A program made the position numbers and the translations under genes. The notes under the pieces are model-generated. The model ran no database searches. It saw nothing but the letters and a program-made list of their open reading frames with translations, and was not told where the DNA came from. From contig NW_002475926.1 of assembly GCF_000189635.1 (NCBI RefSeq), positions 124,001 to 188,000 of the forward strand: a stretch of DNA of 64,000 bases, given 5' to 3'. This stretch comes from Tetrahymena thermophila SB210 (Eukaryota > Ciliophora > Oligohymenophorea > Hymenostomatida > Tetrahymenidae). This document shows, in pieces, positions 1 through 12,292 of the stretch (position 1 is its first letter; each line of letters begins with the position of its first letter).

Positions 1-3000
1 GAGTCAAAAGCAAATACAACTTAAATAATTTCAAAATAGCAGCGCTTCATCAAGCTAGTAGAAAATATAATTCAATAATAATACATTTAATGCATAATAA
101 TAGATTGATAGTATCGCTTGCTCTGGAATGTTTGCTAATTCTAATGAAAGAAGTAATACTAAAGAAAAAACAGCATTTTTCAACAACGCTTACAGTTAAG
201 TTTAGTTAGAAACATTTAATCAGATCAAGAATAGCTAAATTATAGAAAAATCAAGTGAAGATCAAACGATTACAGAAATAAATAATGAATTTGAAATTTG
301 CTATAATATTTTAAATTGTGTTGATTTTGCTGCATTTAAAATGGATATTTCTGGTAGTTGGAAGATTGATTTTCAAAATTAGGCAGCAAAAAGGCTCTTA
401 GAATAAAATAAGATGGACGTGGCTCAAATTTTTAAAAGAATTACCAATATCAGTCTGAGTAAAGAGTCTTATAGCACAATCTCTAGTTTAGGTCTAATGA
501 ACAACGATTATAAATTTTCTCCATAAATCAAAAATTCTGGGCCTAGATAAGCAAGTAGCAAAATATTTTAAAAGTATATGGGAGCAAGTCAAAAAAATAA
601 GGACGAACTAGTTAGCTCTTTAGCTTAGTTAAATACCTTTTCAAGAAGAATAGATATGTCGGAGCTGAGACTATCTCCTAATCCCTCAAATAATCTTAGC
701 TGGTAACAAAACATAGCATAGCAGGAGAATAATAAGAACCTAAATAATTATTCAGTCAAATCAAACCAGTATTAATCCTGCTAAAGCTCCCCCTCAAGCA
801 TTAATTCTATGACTGTTTATTAGTTCATAAATAATAGTAATTAAAATTAGATTGATTTTATTGAATTTTTAAGATTTGTTTTCTTTAATTTTAGCATTTA
901 TTTATTTACTTTTTTCAACCAACATTCTGATTAAATAAAATAATAATCATTTAGATAGCTCTCTATAATTTAAATATCTCAAAATTACATTATTAAAAGT
1001 AGATAATTCTTTAATAAATTTTTATTTTTATTTTTTAAGTTAAGAACAGTTTAAGGAGCTAGAATTTTGATGCTTCTTTAAGCATGTAAAATTCTTATAG
1101 GACTAAGTCTTAGACATATGATAAAAATTGTTAAAAACTTTAAATCTAAACCTTTTCCCTTGAAGATGGTGTGCGTCTGTTTTCAAATGAAGACATAATT
1201 AAAATTTACATTGTTAATAATAAGTATATTGTTGTTATAATTGAAAACATGGAGAAATATTATGATGCTGCTAAAAATCAAGTGACAAAGAATGTACAAA
1301 ATCGCATGCTTTAAACAATTTCTCATGAGTTTGGAACATATTTAGGTTTTCTGTTTTCAAATCTCAATATATCTATGCAAGATTCAGAAGTACCAGAAAA
1401 AATGAAAAGTAAATTTTTATATATAAAAAATTTCTAAAAACATTTGGTAAAAAATAAATAATTTATTTATTGAATAGCTGAGTATCTTATCCCTTTTCAC
1501 CAAAATGTGATGCTAATCCATTTATTAATTCAGGATTTTAAAGACTATCAAGATATTCTAATTAACAGGTTCAAGATTAGGTTAATCAAATCAGATATAA
1601 TAAAATTATTCAAAGAATCTATAGACTTAGTAAGAATGTAAGCAGAGGATAAATAAATATAAATCAAAGAACACATTCAAAATATTTAAAGCAACATTCA
1701 CATTGACCCAATTAGATTTAAATAAATATTAATAAATCTTCTTCAAAACTCTTTGAAATTCTCAGATTAAAATACTTAAATAGATATCTACTTATAGCAT
1801 CCTTCTGATGATAATGAAAATCTACAAGTTATTGTTTAAGATTAAGGAATTGGGATGGATGAAGTAAAATAATTATTTATTATTTTTTAAATCTTAACTA
1901 AATTTATTTCAAATTTCTCTTAGGAAGAATAAAAAGCTTTGACTAGACTTTTGCAGGAAGGTGTAAGCGAAAATAAAATATCACATAAAACATCTGGATA
2001 TGGTTTTGGGTTGACCGTTAGTAATAAAATAGCAGTTAAATTGAATGAAGAAATTATTTGTGAAAAAACAAAACAACCAGATTCCAAAAAACAAAAAAAA
2101 CTAAATTAATAAAATCAGTAAGGATTATATTTTGAGTCTATTCCAAAGAAGGGTAGCAAGTTTTGGTTTTTTATCAATGTTGAAAAGAGCGAATATTTAA
2201 ATTAATAGCAATAAATCATGTTCTAGTCTATTTCTAATTAGAAAAAGCAAATGCAAACAAGCATTATGATGGTAAATGACTAGCTCATTGAATTCGAAAA
2301 TCGCTCTCACCTTACAAAAACAGCTTCTCTTAATCACGAATTACGTTGTACACTTTAAGCTGATAGCGTATTTATTGACGAATAACATAAAAATAAATTA
2401 AATACTTACTCAGTTTTTCCTTCACCTAAATTGTCTTAAGAAAATAAGACCTTTAGTATAAAGTAATCTTTAAAGCATTCGAATGGAAGTATCTAGGATA
2501 GTACTAGTAGCGACACCAAAAATATTCATAACGTTCCACCAACACTATAAACAAATTAAACAAATATACATTTAAGCTATATAAACTCTAGTTCAGAAAA
2601 TTAGTCACCTAAACCTCCTCAAATTAAGGCAAATAATTCTACATTCTCATTCAATAATGCATGTTAACAAGCATAGAGAAATACATCCAATGATATTAGC
2701 AAATGCACAAAATCTGTGTAATATTTATTTTGATATCTTTATTTAGAATTTTCTTATTTTTTTAAATAAATATTATCATAGAGAAAATAACAGAAGCATT
2801 GAAGAAGTAGAATAATTAGAAATGAGTGATCACCTTCCACCAATCCCTAATTCAAATATAGAAGAAAAGGCATTCGAAGTACTAAGATAAAACAAACTTT
2901 CAGATACAGAATTAAGTTTAGAACAAAACGATTAAATTGGATCACTTAATTAAATTAATTTAAATATTGGTGATTTATGCCGCTAATAAAAATCAGAAAT

Positions 3001-3478
3001 GTTCTTGTAAAGCATTGACTTGCCTTACATATTAATAGTAGATGACTGCTAGACTAATCATTACTGCTTGATGTTATATTTAGAAAAAATATTTAAAATT
3101 TCAAAGAAATAAATACTTCAAGCCTACAATGGAGTTTAGGGATATGAAAAGTTTTTACAATATCAAAGTAAAGTTTAATAGATTTGTTAAATATTTATCT
3201 AAGAATTTAATTTATAAAACAAAGGTAAAATAAAATTAATTTTTATGGATCTTAACATGCCCATATAAAATGGAAAAGAATCAACCCAACAAATTAGAGA
3301 ATATGAAAAAGAAAACAATTTAAAAAGCTCTGCAATAGTTGCTTATACAGCATATAGTGATCCAACTACAGAAAACGAATGCCTAACTGAATGTGGATTT
3401 AATTACTTCTTAGCTAAGCCTCTTACAGATGCTAATAAATTAAGAGAAATTTTGCAATATGAAGAACTAATTAGCTGA
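1..3478 (+). CDS. Hybrid histidine kinase with C-terminal receiver domain (5' partial)
   Basis: The frame is open from base 2, so the start lies before the window; 1,037 residues are visible. Exons: 2-836, 1040-1446, 1483-1863, 1924-2717, 2782-3478 (TGA), all phase-consistent; one intron is only 36 bp. A Ser/Asn/Gln-rich N-terminal part precedes an H-box with the phospho-acceptor His in SHEFGTYLG (about 1325). It is followed by an N-box (DPIRFKQILINLLQNSLKF, about 1708), a G1 box (VQDQGIGMDE) and a G2 box (SGYGFGLTVSN). A low-complexity linker leads to a receiver domain with the acidic pair in IVDDC, the phospho-acceptor Asp in FMDLNMP, the Thr position in AYTAY and the Lys in AKPLT. Role by family: autophosphorylation on His, then relay to the receiver Asp. 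The signal sensed is unknown and no transmembrane segment is visible in this part. The H-box lacks the usual ELRTPL, so its activity is less certain than the fold. Confidence 0.9.
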
Positions 3479-4357
3479 TTTTATTTAAAATAAATATTAT
3501 ATTTTTTGAAAACAACTTCAAATTTCTTAATGAATATTTTTTCCAGGTTCTTTTAAAATTTTTTCTTAGAATTATAGTTCTTTGGTATCATTTAAATAAA
3601 TGATAAAATTTTCTATTAAATAAATAATTAGTTAAACTTACCAAAATAGTAAATAAGAATAAACTAACTAATTGAATGACTAAAAATTTTGGATTTGCTT
3701 TCTTTACTATAATAAATGTATATAAGAAAAATGAATAACTAACTAACTAACTAACAAAATAACTTAATAACAAACAAACAAATAAATTAATTAACTTACT
3801 AACTACCTCTCTAACTTATAAATATAAATTGAAATACACTACTTGAAAATATATTAAATATATGTTACCTTGCTTTATTATTTAACTAAATATAAATTTG
3901 TACTCAATACTTTATCAATATAACTAACTAACTAACTATCTAGCAATTAGCTATTGTTCATTATTCTTAATCTCCTTTCAAATTAATTTATATTATTTCT
4001 ACCTTTTTAATTCATTTATAAACTTACTTTCTGTTTTTCTTTCTCTAATTATATCAAATATTCTACTTTAATTAAATATTAAAATAAATTTATTGTGTTT
4101 GTTTAATCCTTTTTTAAATTATATTAAATTCTCGGAGATTCTTATTAATAGTAGATTGATTAATTATAAATATAAATTGTAATAGGCAGAATAGTTAATT
4201 TTTATATAATTTACTCATTTTAAATTTATGTTTCATTTTAAATCCTTAACTTAAATTTTTTTATTAAACTTCATTTAAAAGACAACAGAAATTAATAAAT
4301 TATTTGTTTGTTTACACATAAAAAATATTTGAAAATTAGCAAGGTTAGTCAAAATGC
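3479..4357. other. Convergent intergenic spacer
   Basis: This stretch lies between the 3' ends of the histidine kinase (+) and COX15 (-). It is very AT-rich, with AACT, AAAC and TAAC microsatellites at 3737-3784 and 3921-3938. I see no coding signal or structured RNA. Confidence 0.6.
3737..3755. repeat. (AACT)n microsatellite
   Basis: Tandem AACT units are followed by AAAC units to about 3784. A second TAAC run lies at 3921-3938. Confidence 0.8.
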
Positions 4358-5957
4358 TCAAATAGTTTTTTATGATTAAATAAACTTTTGAACGTAATTT
4401 AAATATTGCTTTGAAGGCTTTCTAAATGAATGACATGTAAGAAGGGCAACAGTTACAGTCATCAAAGCTGTTGCTTAATGGCCTGAAGATTCTTTTGGAG
4501 GTGCTCCGTGTAATAATACTGTTATACCAGAAGCAATTTAGTATAAAATAAAGAATGAGAGTAAACCAATTTAGAATCTTTGATGCTTAGCTAAATTAAG
4601 GGATAAACTTTTGTAAAGCATGTATCCTGTCCAACTTGCAGTCAAATAAGCACAATTTCTATGGTTAAATTAGACTAAAACTCTATTTTCAAAGAAATTC
4701 AAGTACCAAGGATCTCTTTTCATCAAACCATCAGGAATCATTTAGCCATTCATGTCAGGCCAAGTGTTAAAACCCTATATAAATTCAATATTTTAGATCC
4801 AAAATATGTTTATACAAATTTAATTACTTTTCCAGCATCTATTCCTGCTACGATAGCTCCAGACATAATATTCAAAGCTACGAAATGTAATAAACCAATA
4901 CCTAAGCCTCTCATTGTCTTAGTACCAGCTAAGTGAGAGAGCTAAAGTGCTTATTATTAAGGTTTTCTAATTAAAGTTAAACCATTCCATAATAATGCTC
5001 CATAAAGAACTATGGCCATATTCAAATGAGTGAATAATCTATAAACTGAAACTCTTGGCTTAGTTTAGTAATCAGGCTTTTATTCAAAGCCACTCTTGAC
5101 CATCCACCAGCCAATTAATCCTTGTAAACCTCCCAAACCAAGCATAGCTGTTAATCTGAAAAACATGGGCTTTTTTAACCATCCTAATTTTTATTAGAAT
5201 TAATTTTATTCTTACTGAGTAGAATTTATAAAAAAGATGTTTCGGGAAAATTAAAAAAAAACATTCAATTCTAAATAAAGTTTATTTATTATTTAAAAAA
5301 AAACATACCTAAGGCAGCAAATCCTAACAATGGAACACCAAACAAGATTCCTAAAGAGGAGCCCCATAATCTGTGAGCCCATTCAACAAAAAATATTTTC
5401 TTAAATCCATTTAAATCCATATTTTTGTTAACAAGTTAATATTCAGGATATTTTTTATAATTATCAAATTCTTTTTCCCATTCTTCTTATGTAGAGGGAA
5501 GCTTGTGATCAATTGGTTTCCATTTAGTCATAGAAAGACCTATTTATTAAGATAAATTACTTTATATTCAGTTGAAAACTAATCTAAATTATCTCATTTG
5601 GTTAAATAATTATTTACCAGATTAGGTAAGACGAGTGTATCCACCTAAAACTATCATTCCAAAAACACCTGCAGCAGTCAATAATAGCCATGAACCTATT
5701 AATTTTTCTTTTCCAGGTTTAACTAAATCATGGACAGGGTTTGTAACAGTTTCATCAAGCTTAAAATCCTGTTAGTATTTTGTTGCTTCTTCAACAGAAG
5801 GAATTTATACAGCATCTTATTTTGTCATTCTTATATAATTTCTGGGAATATTTTTGTTTAAGCTAGTGTTCATTAAGCTTAATGCGCTGTATTTTCCAGT
5901 ATTAAGTGCTTAGACTCTACCAAACTTTAAAATGTTTTTACCAAATAATCCAATCAT
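4358..5957 (-). CDS. COX15: Heme A synthase, mitochondrial (COX15)
   Basis: A polytopic inner-membrane enzyme that oxidises heme O to heme A for cytochrome c oxidase. Exons: 5957-5618, 5539-5309, 5183-4828, 4774-4358 (TGA); 447 residues, close to eukaryotic COX15. Seen: the family signature [18 protein letters not shown] across the first splice (about residue 108), EWAHR (first heme-ligand His, about 167), [20 protein letters not shown] with the second His, [24 protein letters not shown], and the C-terminal [15 protein letters not shown] with the last His. Several hydrophobic segments alternate with these motifs. The first about 75 residues are basic and Ser/Asn-rich, compatible with a mitochondrial presequence. 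The start is the first ATG of the open frame. Family assignment is secure. Confidence 0.93.
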
Positions 5958-6808
5958 TCTTTAAATTTAAAATAGTCTATTCTGAATAAACTTTTATTAG
6001 AATTAATAAATAAATATCTTTTTAATGCCAAAATCTTTTTTAATCAATATTAAAAATTAAGACTGTTATATAGTAAATCAAATTATCAAATTTATTGATA
6101 AATTATGAAGATCTACAAGAATATCATAGAAATTTCAAGAAGGACAAGTATAAAAGTTTTTCAAAAAATGTCTACTGATAATTATTTTCTAATAAAATTA
6201 TTTTGATTTCATTTAAGTGTAGTAATCTTAATGTATCTAGGATTTAAGTAAATCTTAAGGATTAATTAAATTTTATTACTAGTATTAAAAATAAATTTAA
6301 ATAGATATTTCAATTATTAAATAAACATTGAGAAATTGAGGTATCCTTATAAAATTTGCTTGCATAATATATATTATATAGCATATATTCTTTTATTTTA
6401 ACGCTTTTATTTATTTTTTAATTTTTATGATAGAATTTTTTAATTTGATTGAATTTTAAAAATTAACATAAAATATTATCAAATTTGAAAAGAAAAAGTA
6501 AATAACATAATAATTATTATTTTGAAAATAATTAAAAATGTTATTTAAATAGAAAATAAATAAATAATTTGTATTAATATTTTTTATTTTATTTAAAATT
6601 TAATTTACAATAAAAATAAAGTAATATAGATAGATAGATAATAGATTCAGAAAGCATTATAATTTAATTATTATATTTAATACTAATTTTAAAATAAATT
6701 TTTTATTATAGAGATTTTATATTTCGATTAATATTCATTCATCCAATCATATTTTTACTAATTTATTTTGGTTTAAAGTTATCAATTTAAATATTAATAC
6801 CAATTTAA
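5958..6808. other. Intergenic spacer upstream of COX15
   Basis: This stretch holds the COX15 5' flank and the 3' flank of the next minus-strand gene. It is AT-rich, with a short TAGA repeat at 6626-6640. No gene is seen. Confidence 0.55.
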
Positions 6809-9112
6809 TCAATTATATGTTGATAGGTTATTTGATCTGCTTCTTTGGTTTCTAGCAGTAAGTTACAAAGAATGTTAATCATTAACAGGAGGGAGTTTAT
6901 CAGGTGTTTTAAAATCTTGATCACTGATGTATGGATTAGTGTAAGAGTTAGGTCCTTCGATCGAATTTTATCTTCCAGGAGAGCTGTCAGGTGAGGCATT
7001 ATGACTTGCCATCGTAGCTGATTAGAACTTGAATTGATTTCTTTGTTTTGCAGTTTCTTACATGTTTCTGTATCCCTTAGCAAACTATGAATAAATTTAT
7101 ATTTAATATTTTAATATAATAAGAATATAAAATCTAACCTTTCCATTTGCTCTTTCTGGAGAATTATCTTTAGGAACTGGGAAATTATTCTATTATTAAT
7201 TAAATAAATAAAAATTGGATTAAAATTTTTAAAATTTAAAGATATGTATGTACCCAAACTTTATGCTTTCCTAATTTAGCATTATAGTTTTATTATCCTT
7301 TGTCGCATACAATGCAACTCCATAAAGGTCTTCTGACAATAAGGCCATCTTCTTATAAAGGTTTATTTTATTATTTAATGATTTGATATAAGTTATTGAT
7401 TTTCTTTTCTAAGAAAGAAAGAGCTTGAAGAGTGTCTTCCTTATTTGCAAATTTCTCATTATAAAGAGCATCCATTTCTCTAAGTTTGTTATTTAAGTAT
7501 TCTTCTAATTTAAGCAAGTCAGTTTTATCAGCCTTCGTATTTAACTCTTCTTTTAAGCCTTTAAGCAAAGCCATTAGTTCTTTTCTCATTTTATTCATTT
7601 TGTCATCAATTAAGCTTGCATTAGCAGCTCCTCCATTATTTCCTGATCCTCCTTCAAATTTATATTTCGTATCTTAATAATCTCCCATTATTCTTTTGAG
7701 TTCTTCAATTTCTCTTTATCTTGCAACCAATTTATCATCTGTTTTATTCTAGAATAAAATATTAAATTAAAGTAAATGGAATAAATTTTATCTTTACTAT
7801 ATTAGCTGTTTTTTGAAAGGCTTTTTCTAAATATTTAAGGTCATTTTTAATATCTTCTAATTCTCTTTCTTATTTTACTGTGTTTTCATCCTTTTTTTAT
7901 TGGAGTTTCTTCGATCCAAGAGCATTAATCACAGATTCTTACATATCTTGAATAACTTGTTTCATATTTTTTTCCATCTCTTCAATTCTTTCTGGTTAAC
8001 TTAAGTTTTAAGAGCTTCCACTTTGTATGAATTAATGGAGCTCGGCCTTATCTCCATCTTAAATGACTCTGATCATCAATACAAATAAATATTAAAAATG
8101 GATGATTTTAAAAATAATTTATTTACAGCCCATTTAATTTGTTTAATCTCAATTTTAAACCTAGCAAATCCTATTACATAGAGTCCAGATCGCTTTTAGC
8201 TGATAAATTTCCCTTATTTTCAAGTAATTTGAGACGATCGTTCAAGTCATTCATTTATCTTTATAGTTCCTTGAGCATTATGAGCTTTTATTCAAGTTTT
8301 TGATCAAATTTATGTTCCAATTACTCTATAATAAAATGAATTTTATAAAATGTTCTATTAAAAAATATTCAACCTGTGTTTCCAAATTTTTCCAATTTTT
8401 CTTTGAGGAAGCCAAGTGTTTCTTTAAGCTTTTCTATATTTTCCCTCAGCTAGTTATTTTCTTCTTTAGCTTTTTGATTGTCTTCTTTTAGTTTTTGATT
8501 ATCGTTCTTTAAAATATTCAATATTAAATTAGTGGACGGACATTTATTAAATTTATTTAGAGTTGGAGTTAAAAAAAATAAATGAATGCTTATTGATTTT
8601 CGATAGAAATCCTATAAAAGATCACATACAAAATAAAGGAATGAATATTATTGATTCTATAAAATTAAACTATTGACTGATCAATCAATCAATCAATGAA
8701 TTTATCAATTGATATTAATATAAACAAAAGGAGGTTAAATATTTTATGTAAAATAAAATTTAGTTACTTGTACTGATGCAAGATTTTTTTCATTCTCTTT
8801 AATTGCGTCTTTCATTTATTAGAGTTCATTCTTTATCAAATCATTTTATTAATTTTTTTTCAACAGTTCTAGATTTTCTTATTATTATTTTTCCATTTTT
8901 GCTCTGATGTCATCTAACTCGTTTTGAGTATTTAGATGGCCATCTTTCAACATTCTTAAATATTTAATGATGATTTCAAAGTTTCTTTTCAAGGTTTCTT
9001 CATTAAAATTTAATTAAACTATGCGGTCTAAAGCAACTTCTTTGAGAATATCTTTCTCATTCATAGAATTAGCTAGATTATTGCTTCCTTTGTTAGTACT
9101 ACTTGAACTCAT
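6809..9112 (-). CDS. Coiled-coil protein with SCxxC-type C-terminal motif, possible flagellar protein
   Basis: Seven exons: 9112-8768, 8506-8374, 8325-8127, 8068-7798, 7748-7254, 7189-7139, 7084-6809 (TGA), giving 589 residues. From about residue 20 to 420 the sequence is Lys/Glu/Leu-rich with heptad spacing (repeated NDNQKLKED- and RLKLLENK-like stretches), so long coiled coils are likely. Then comes RRPLWSCIVCDKGQQN, a Trp, FPVPKDNSPER and AKGYRNMQE. From memory, a PL-x-SC-x2-C-K ... W ... P ... ER ... GY pattern recurs in protist flagellar coiled-coil proteins and resembles the end of the DUF4795/QRICH2 family. This is inference, not a search result. The tail is Ser/Asn/Pro-rich. The first intron (261 bp) carries an AATC microsatellite. 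Confidence 0.72.
8680..8696. repeat. (AATC)n microsatellite inside an intron
   Basis: Four or more tandem AATC units lie within the first intron of the coiled-coil gene (8507-8767). Confidence 0.75.
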
Positions 9113-10104
9113 ATGGTAAGCTTACCTTACTTTAGCTTTATTTATATTTAGTAATAATTATTCTTTCCTAATTATTTATTTACTTTAATCAGAAGTGTGT
9201 CAAGTTATTTTTATTAGTTAAAATGATTTGGATTTATTGTGTTTTTACTTTTAATCAAAACTCAATAGCTAGAATCTAAATAAGTGATTGATTGGTTTGC
9301 ATAATATTAGCAGACAAATACCACATAAATATCAGCTTATATTTGCATTTTATTTAATTCATTTCATTTGCATTATAATATCAAAATTTAGATTTTTTAG
9401 AAATTCATTAATATCCAATATATTTGAGAGCATAGTTCTGCGCAATTGGTTGTCAAGTAAAATAATCACGATTTCGCATTTAATTAATCTCCTAATTTAT
9501 TATTTATAACCAGTCATTTTCAAGATATATTAAGAGATATAATTTCAATGTTAAATTTAAATGATATAAATAAGAGGTAACACAAAATTCACCATTCAAA
9601 AATATTTATAAATATATTACACAATAAAAATTAACTTGTAATTTATTATTAACTTAAAATCTATTTTTAAATTAATCCTACAAAAAGAATTAAGTAATTA
9701 AAGCAAAAATTAAAATAATTTTTATATATTGAATATTCAAAAAAAATTAATTCTGACTGAAAAATAATTTTAAGTGATTAATAAAATTAAAGAAAATTAA
9801 AATATTTAATTTTTAATATTACAAAAATTAGTAATAAATTTAATTATTCTTAAAATACTGATATATTTCAATATATAATATAAAGATTACTCTAGTTTTA
9901 AAATTGATTATATTGTTTAGCTCTGTTAATAAATAATTTTTATCCTAATCTTATAAATAAATTTTATGTGAGTCTTATAAAGTACATTTTATTTGAAATA
10001 TAAATTGTTAATTTTTTAGTTAGTTAGTTTTGAAAATGAGTCTGAAATGTTTTGTATAAATAATTAAAAGGATAAGAGAAAGAGGAAGGAGTTTTTTTTT
10101 ATGT
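9113..10104. other. Intergenic spacer
   Basis: It lies between the start of the coiled-coil gene and the end of LRR-A. A plus-strand run from 9288 stays open for over 200 codons in the ciliate code. However, it becomes homopolymer-like and shows no motif or Gln pattern, so I read it as noncoding. Confidence 0.5.
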
Positions 10105-12292
10105 TCAAAAAGCAAAAATAGTGTGCTTGCTTTCATCGTTAAAGTACTAAATGCTTAGTTTGTTATTTTTATTTCCAGAAGTTATGCAGACATTTAATAT
10201 ATTTGTTTCTTATTTGATCAACTATCCTAAACTCTTTACAAAAGAAGAGTCAATTTAATTGTAGCTAATTAATTAATATTTAAAAAAATATTAGATATAT
10301 TTTATAACCAAATTTAAATTGTTACTCAAGATTTAAAATTAAATTCTTTATAAAATATAGAGATTTTAGAGAATTGCCAATTGTTTAAATACATCTGGAA
10401 TCAAAAAAGTTATTTCTAGATTTTAAATAAAATATTAAAGTTATTTCAAATAAATCATTTTGTATTTTACTCTAATTTGACGCCAAGTTATTTTATTCTA
10501 TTCAATTTAGAAATCTAATTGAAAATAGAACTAATGTCTTCTGTTGTTAATGAACAGTTACTTGATTAAATAAACAAAATATTAATTTCCAACAAAAAAA
10601 AATAACAATTTACTTTAAATTTATATTTAAAAATTATATGTTTTAGCACCTTGATAAGCCCTCAAGCATAAATACGACTCCTTGATGAATGCTAACACTA
10701 TTCCTTTATTATAAATTTTATTTTTAGAATATATACCAATATTAAATTTTAAGTTACTGCAAGTTGATGCAAAGTTTGCTAAGATGCCATAATTTTTATA
10801 ATCCGCTTCCAATTATTTTTAAACAATCAGCATCTAAGTTATTTTAACTGTTAAATATTTTTGATTAGATAGACGATAAAAGAAATTTATTGTTTTACCC
10901 AATTTAGATCAGCATACTTTAAAGATTTTATATCTTTTGAATTGAACTTTAAAGTTAAGATATTCCTTCGAGTCCAATATTATTAGATCTATTTTTATAC
11001 ATATTTAAATTAAATGCTTTGAAAACAATAATCTGAATTTCTGATTGATTAAAATTAAAAGCTCTTCTCAATTTGAAAAATAAAAGATATTTAAAATTTA
11101 GAAAATATCTTGATTTCTAAATTAATATTTGTCTAAATAATTACTCTATTGACAAGGTTAAATCTTTGAGTTACTTCATGTTGGCCAAAAAGAGACCTAA
11201 TCTATTAGCTCCATTATCACTTAAAGAATTTTACCTATATTTGAGATAATTATTAGATATATTAATTAAAATTAATAGTTGATTTACCCTAAGAAAAGCT
11301 TTAAAGATATAATTCTGCTTTGAAAAGCTAAAGCTCTGCTTTATTACAAGCAATCTCCATTAATATTATTATTGCTTTAATTTGAAAAAGGTTAATAAAA
11401 TTTAATTTTTCTAAAAATTAGATTACAATAAATTCAGGCATAAATTTTCTATTTGATTAATTTATGCTAAGGGTTTTATAAGGAGCTCAATTACATCCCC
11501 ATCAATTTAATTAGAGCTAAATTTATTTAAAAGATAGAAATTTACTATATGTCAAGTTGAAAAATTAAAAAAATAATAAGCTATTAAGTATCATTTATTT
11601 AAAAAGAAAATGTTACCTGAAATTAATATCCAAACACCTCAGTTTTTAGTTACTGTTGATTCCTGATATTAGTTTCTTGATATGCTCAATCTTAATACTA
11701 CTATTTCTAATTAAATTTATAATTTTTGTAATCAAGTATAGAAGTCAATTCAATTTGTATTTTCCAAATAATTTTTTAATTAAATTTGAATCTTTGCCAA
11801 AAACAAAACAAAACAAATAAATTGAAATAAAGAAAAAAACTTACGTAATTTCAACAGAGAAATGGTTGAGAGCCAATAAACTTTTTAAATCCTTTTGGAT
11901 TTGTTCACAAAATTTGTTTGGATTCTTCAAATAACTTTTTAAAAATTATTTTTGTAAAAATGATATAGAATATGAAATTTACTTGAATTATATCTTTAGA
12001 GAGGTTAAATTTATGACCCACTTAAGTACTTCCATCAAATCTGCCAAGTTTTCATCAATATTGGAATCACTATATTAGTTGATTGTTAGCTATATTAACT
12101 ATTTAAAAATAAATATTTACTTAAAGTAAAGATTTATTGTCTCTAAGGAGCGACACTTTCTAATGTATTCAAATAAATATTCCATTTCATTAACAGTGAA
12201 TGAGCCAAATCCTCTATTGTTTTTATAAAAATATAGTTTTCAATAATTATCCAAACTCTCTGTTACAGTTTATGGAAAGGTATAAATTACAT
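10105..12292 (-). CDS. Leucine-rich-repeat protein, one repeat per phase-2 exon (LRR-A)
   Basis: Exons: 12292-12267, 12213-12121, 12069-11983, 11934-11845, 11706-11617, 11516-11427, 11374-11288, 11234-11145, 10988-10899, 10847-10758, 10703-10614, 10415-10326, 10264-10105 (TGA); 390 residues. Each internal exon (93, 87, 90, 90, 90, 87 and then five of 90 nt) encodes one about 30-residue repeat of ribonuclease-inhibitor-like pattern. Examples are 'SSNQIDGDVIELL', 'CLNLLF', 'GQNSLSDNGANRL', 'SNNIGLEGISQLQSS' and 'CQNIQFLNINLK'. Every intron is phase 2 and falls just after the LxLxL strand. Introns are 48-198 bp. The protein probably folds as an arc mediating protein binding; its partner is unknown. 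No kinase, F-box or NTPase domain is visible. The 5' end is uncertain: exon 1 (26 nt) is the only ATG-bearing solution I found, because an in-frame TGA lies at 12240-12242, just upstream of LRR-like sequence. Confidence 0.82.

Noticed and set aside
6805..7083. Minus-strand standard-code frame of 92 codons
   Set aside because: A shifted frame over the last exon of the coiled-coil gene; the joined frame reads a Ser/Pro/Asn-rich tail to TGA at 6809.
9288..9509. Plus-strand frame of 73 codons, Ile/Phe-rich
   Set aside because: No motif or family resemblance; the run continues only because G is rare here. Kept as intergenic.
10627..10812. Minus-strand standard-code frame of 61 codons
   Set aside because: It is out of frame with the LRR-A repeats and crosses an intron; the true frame gives canonical LRR exons of 90 nt.
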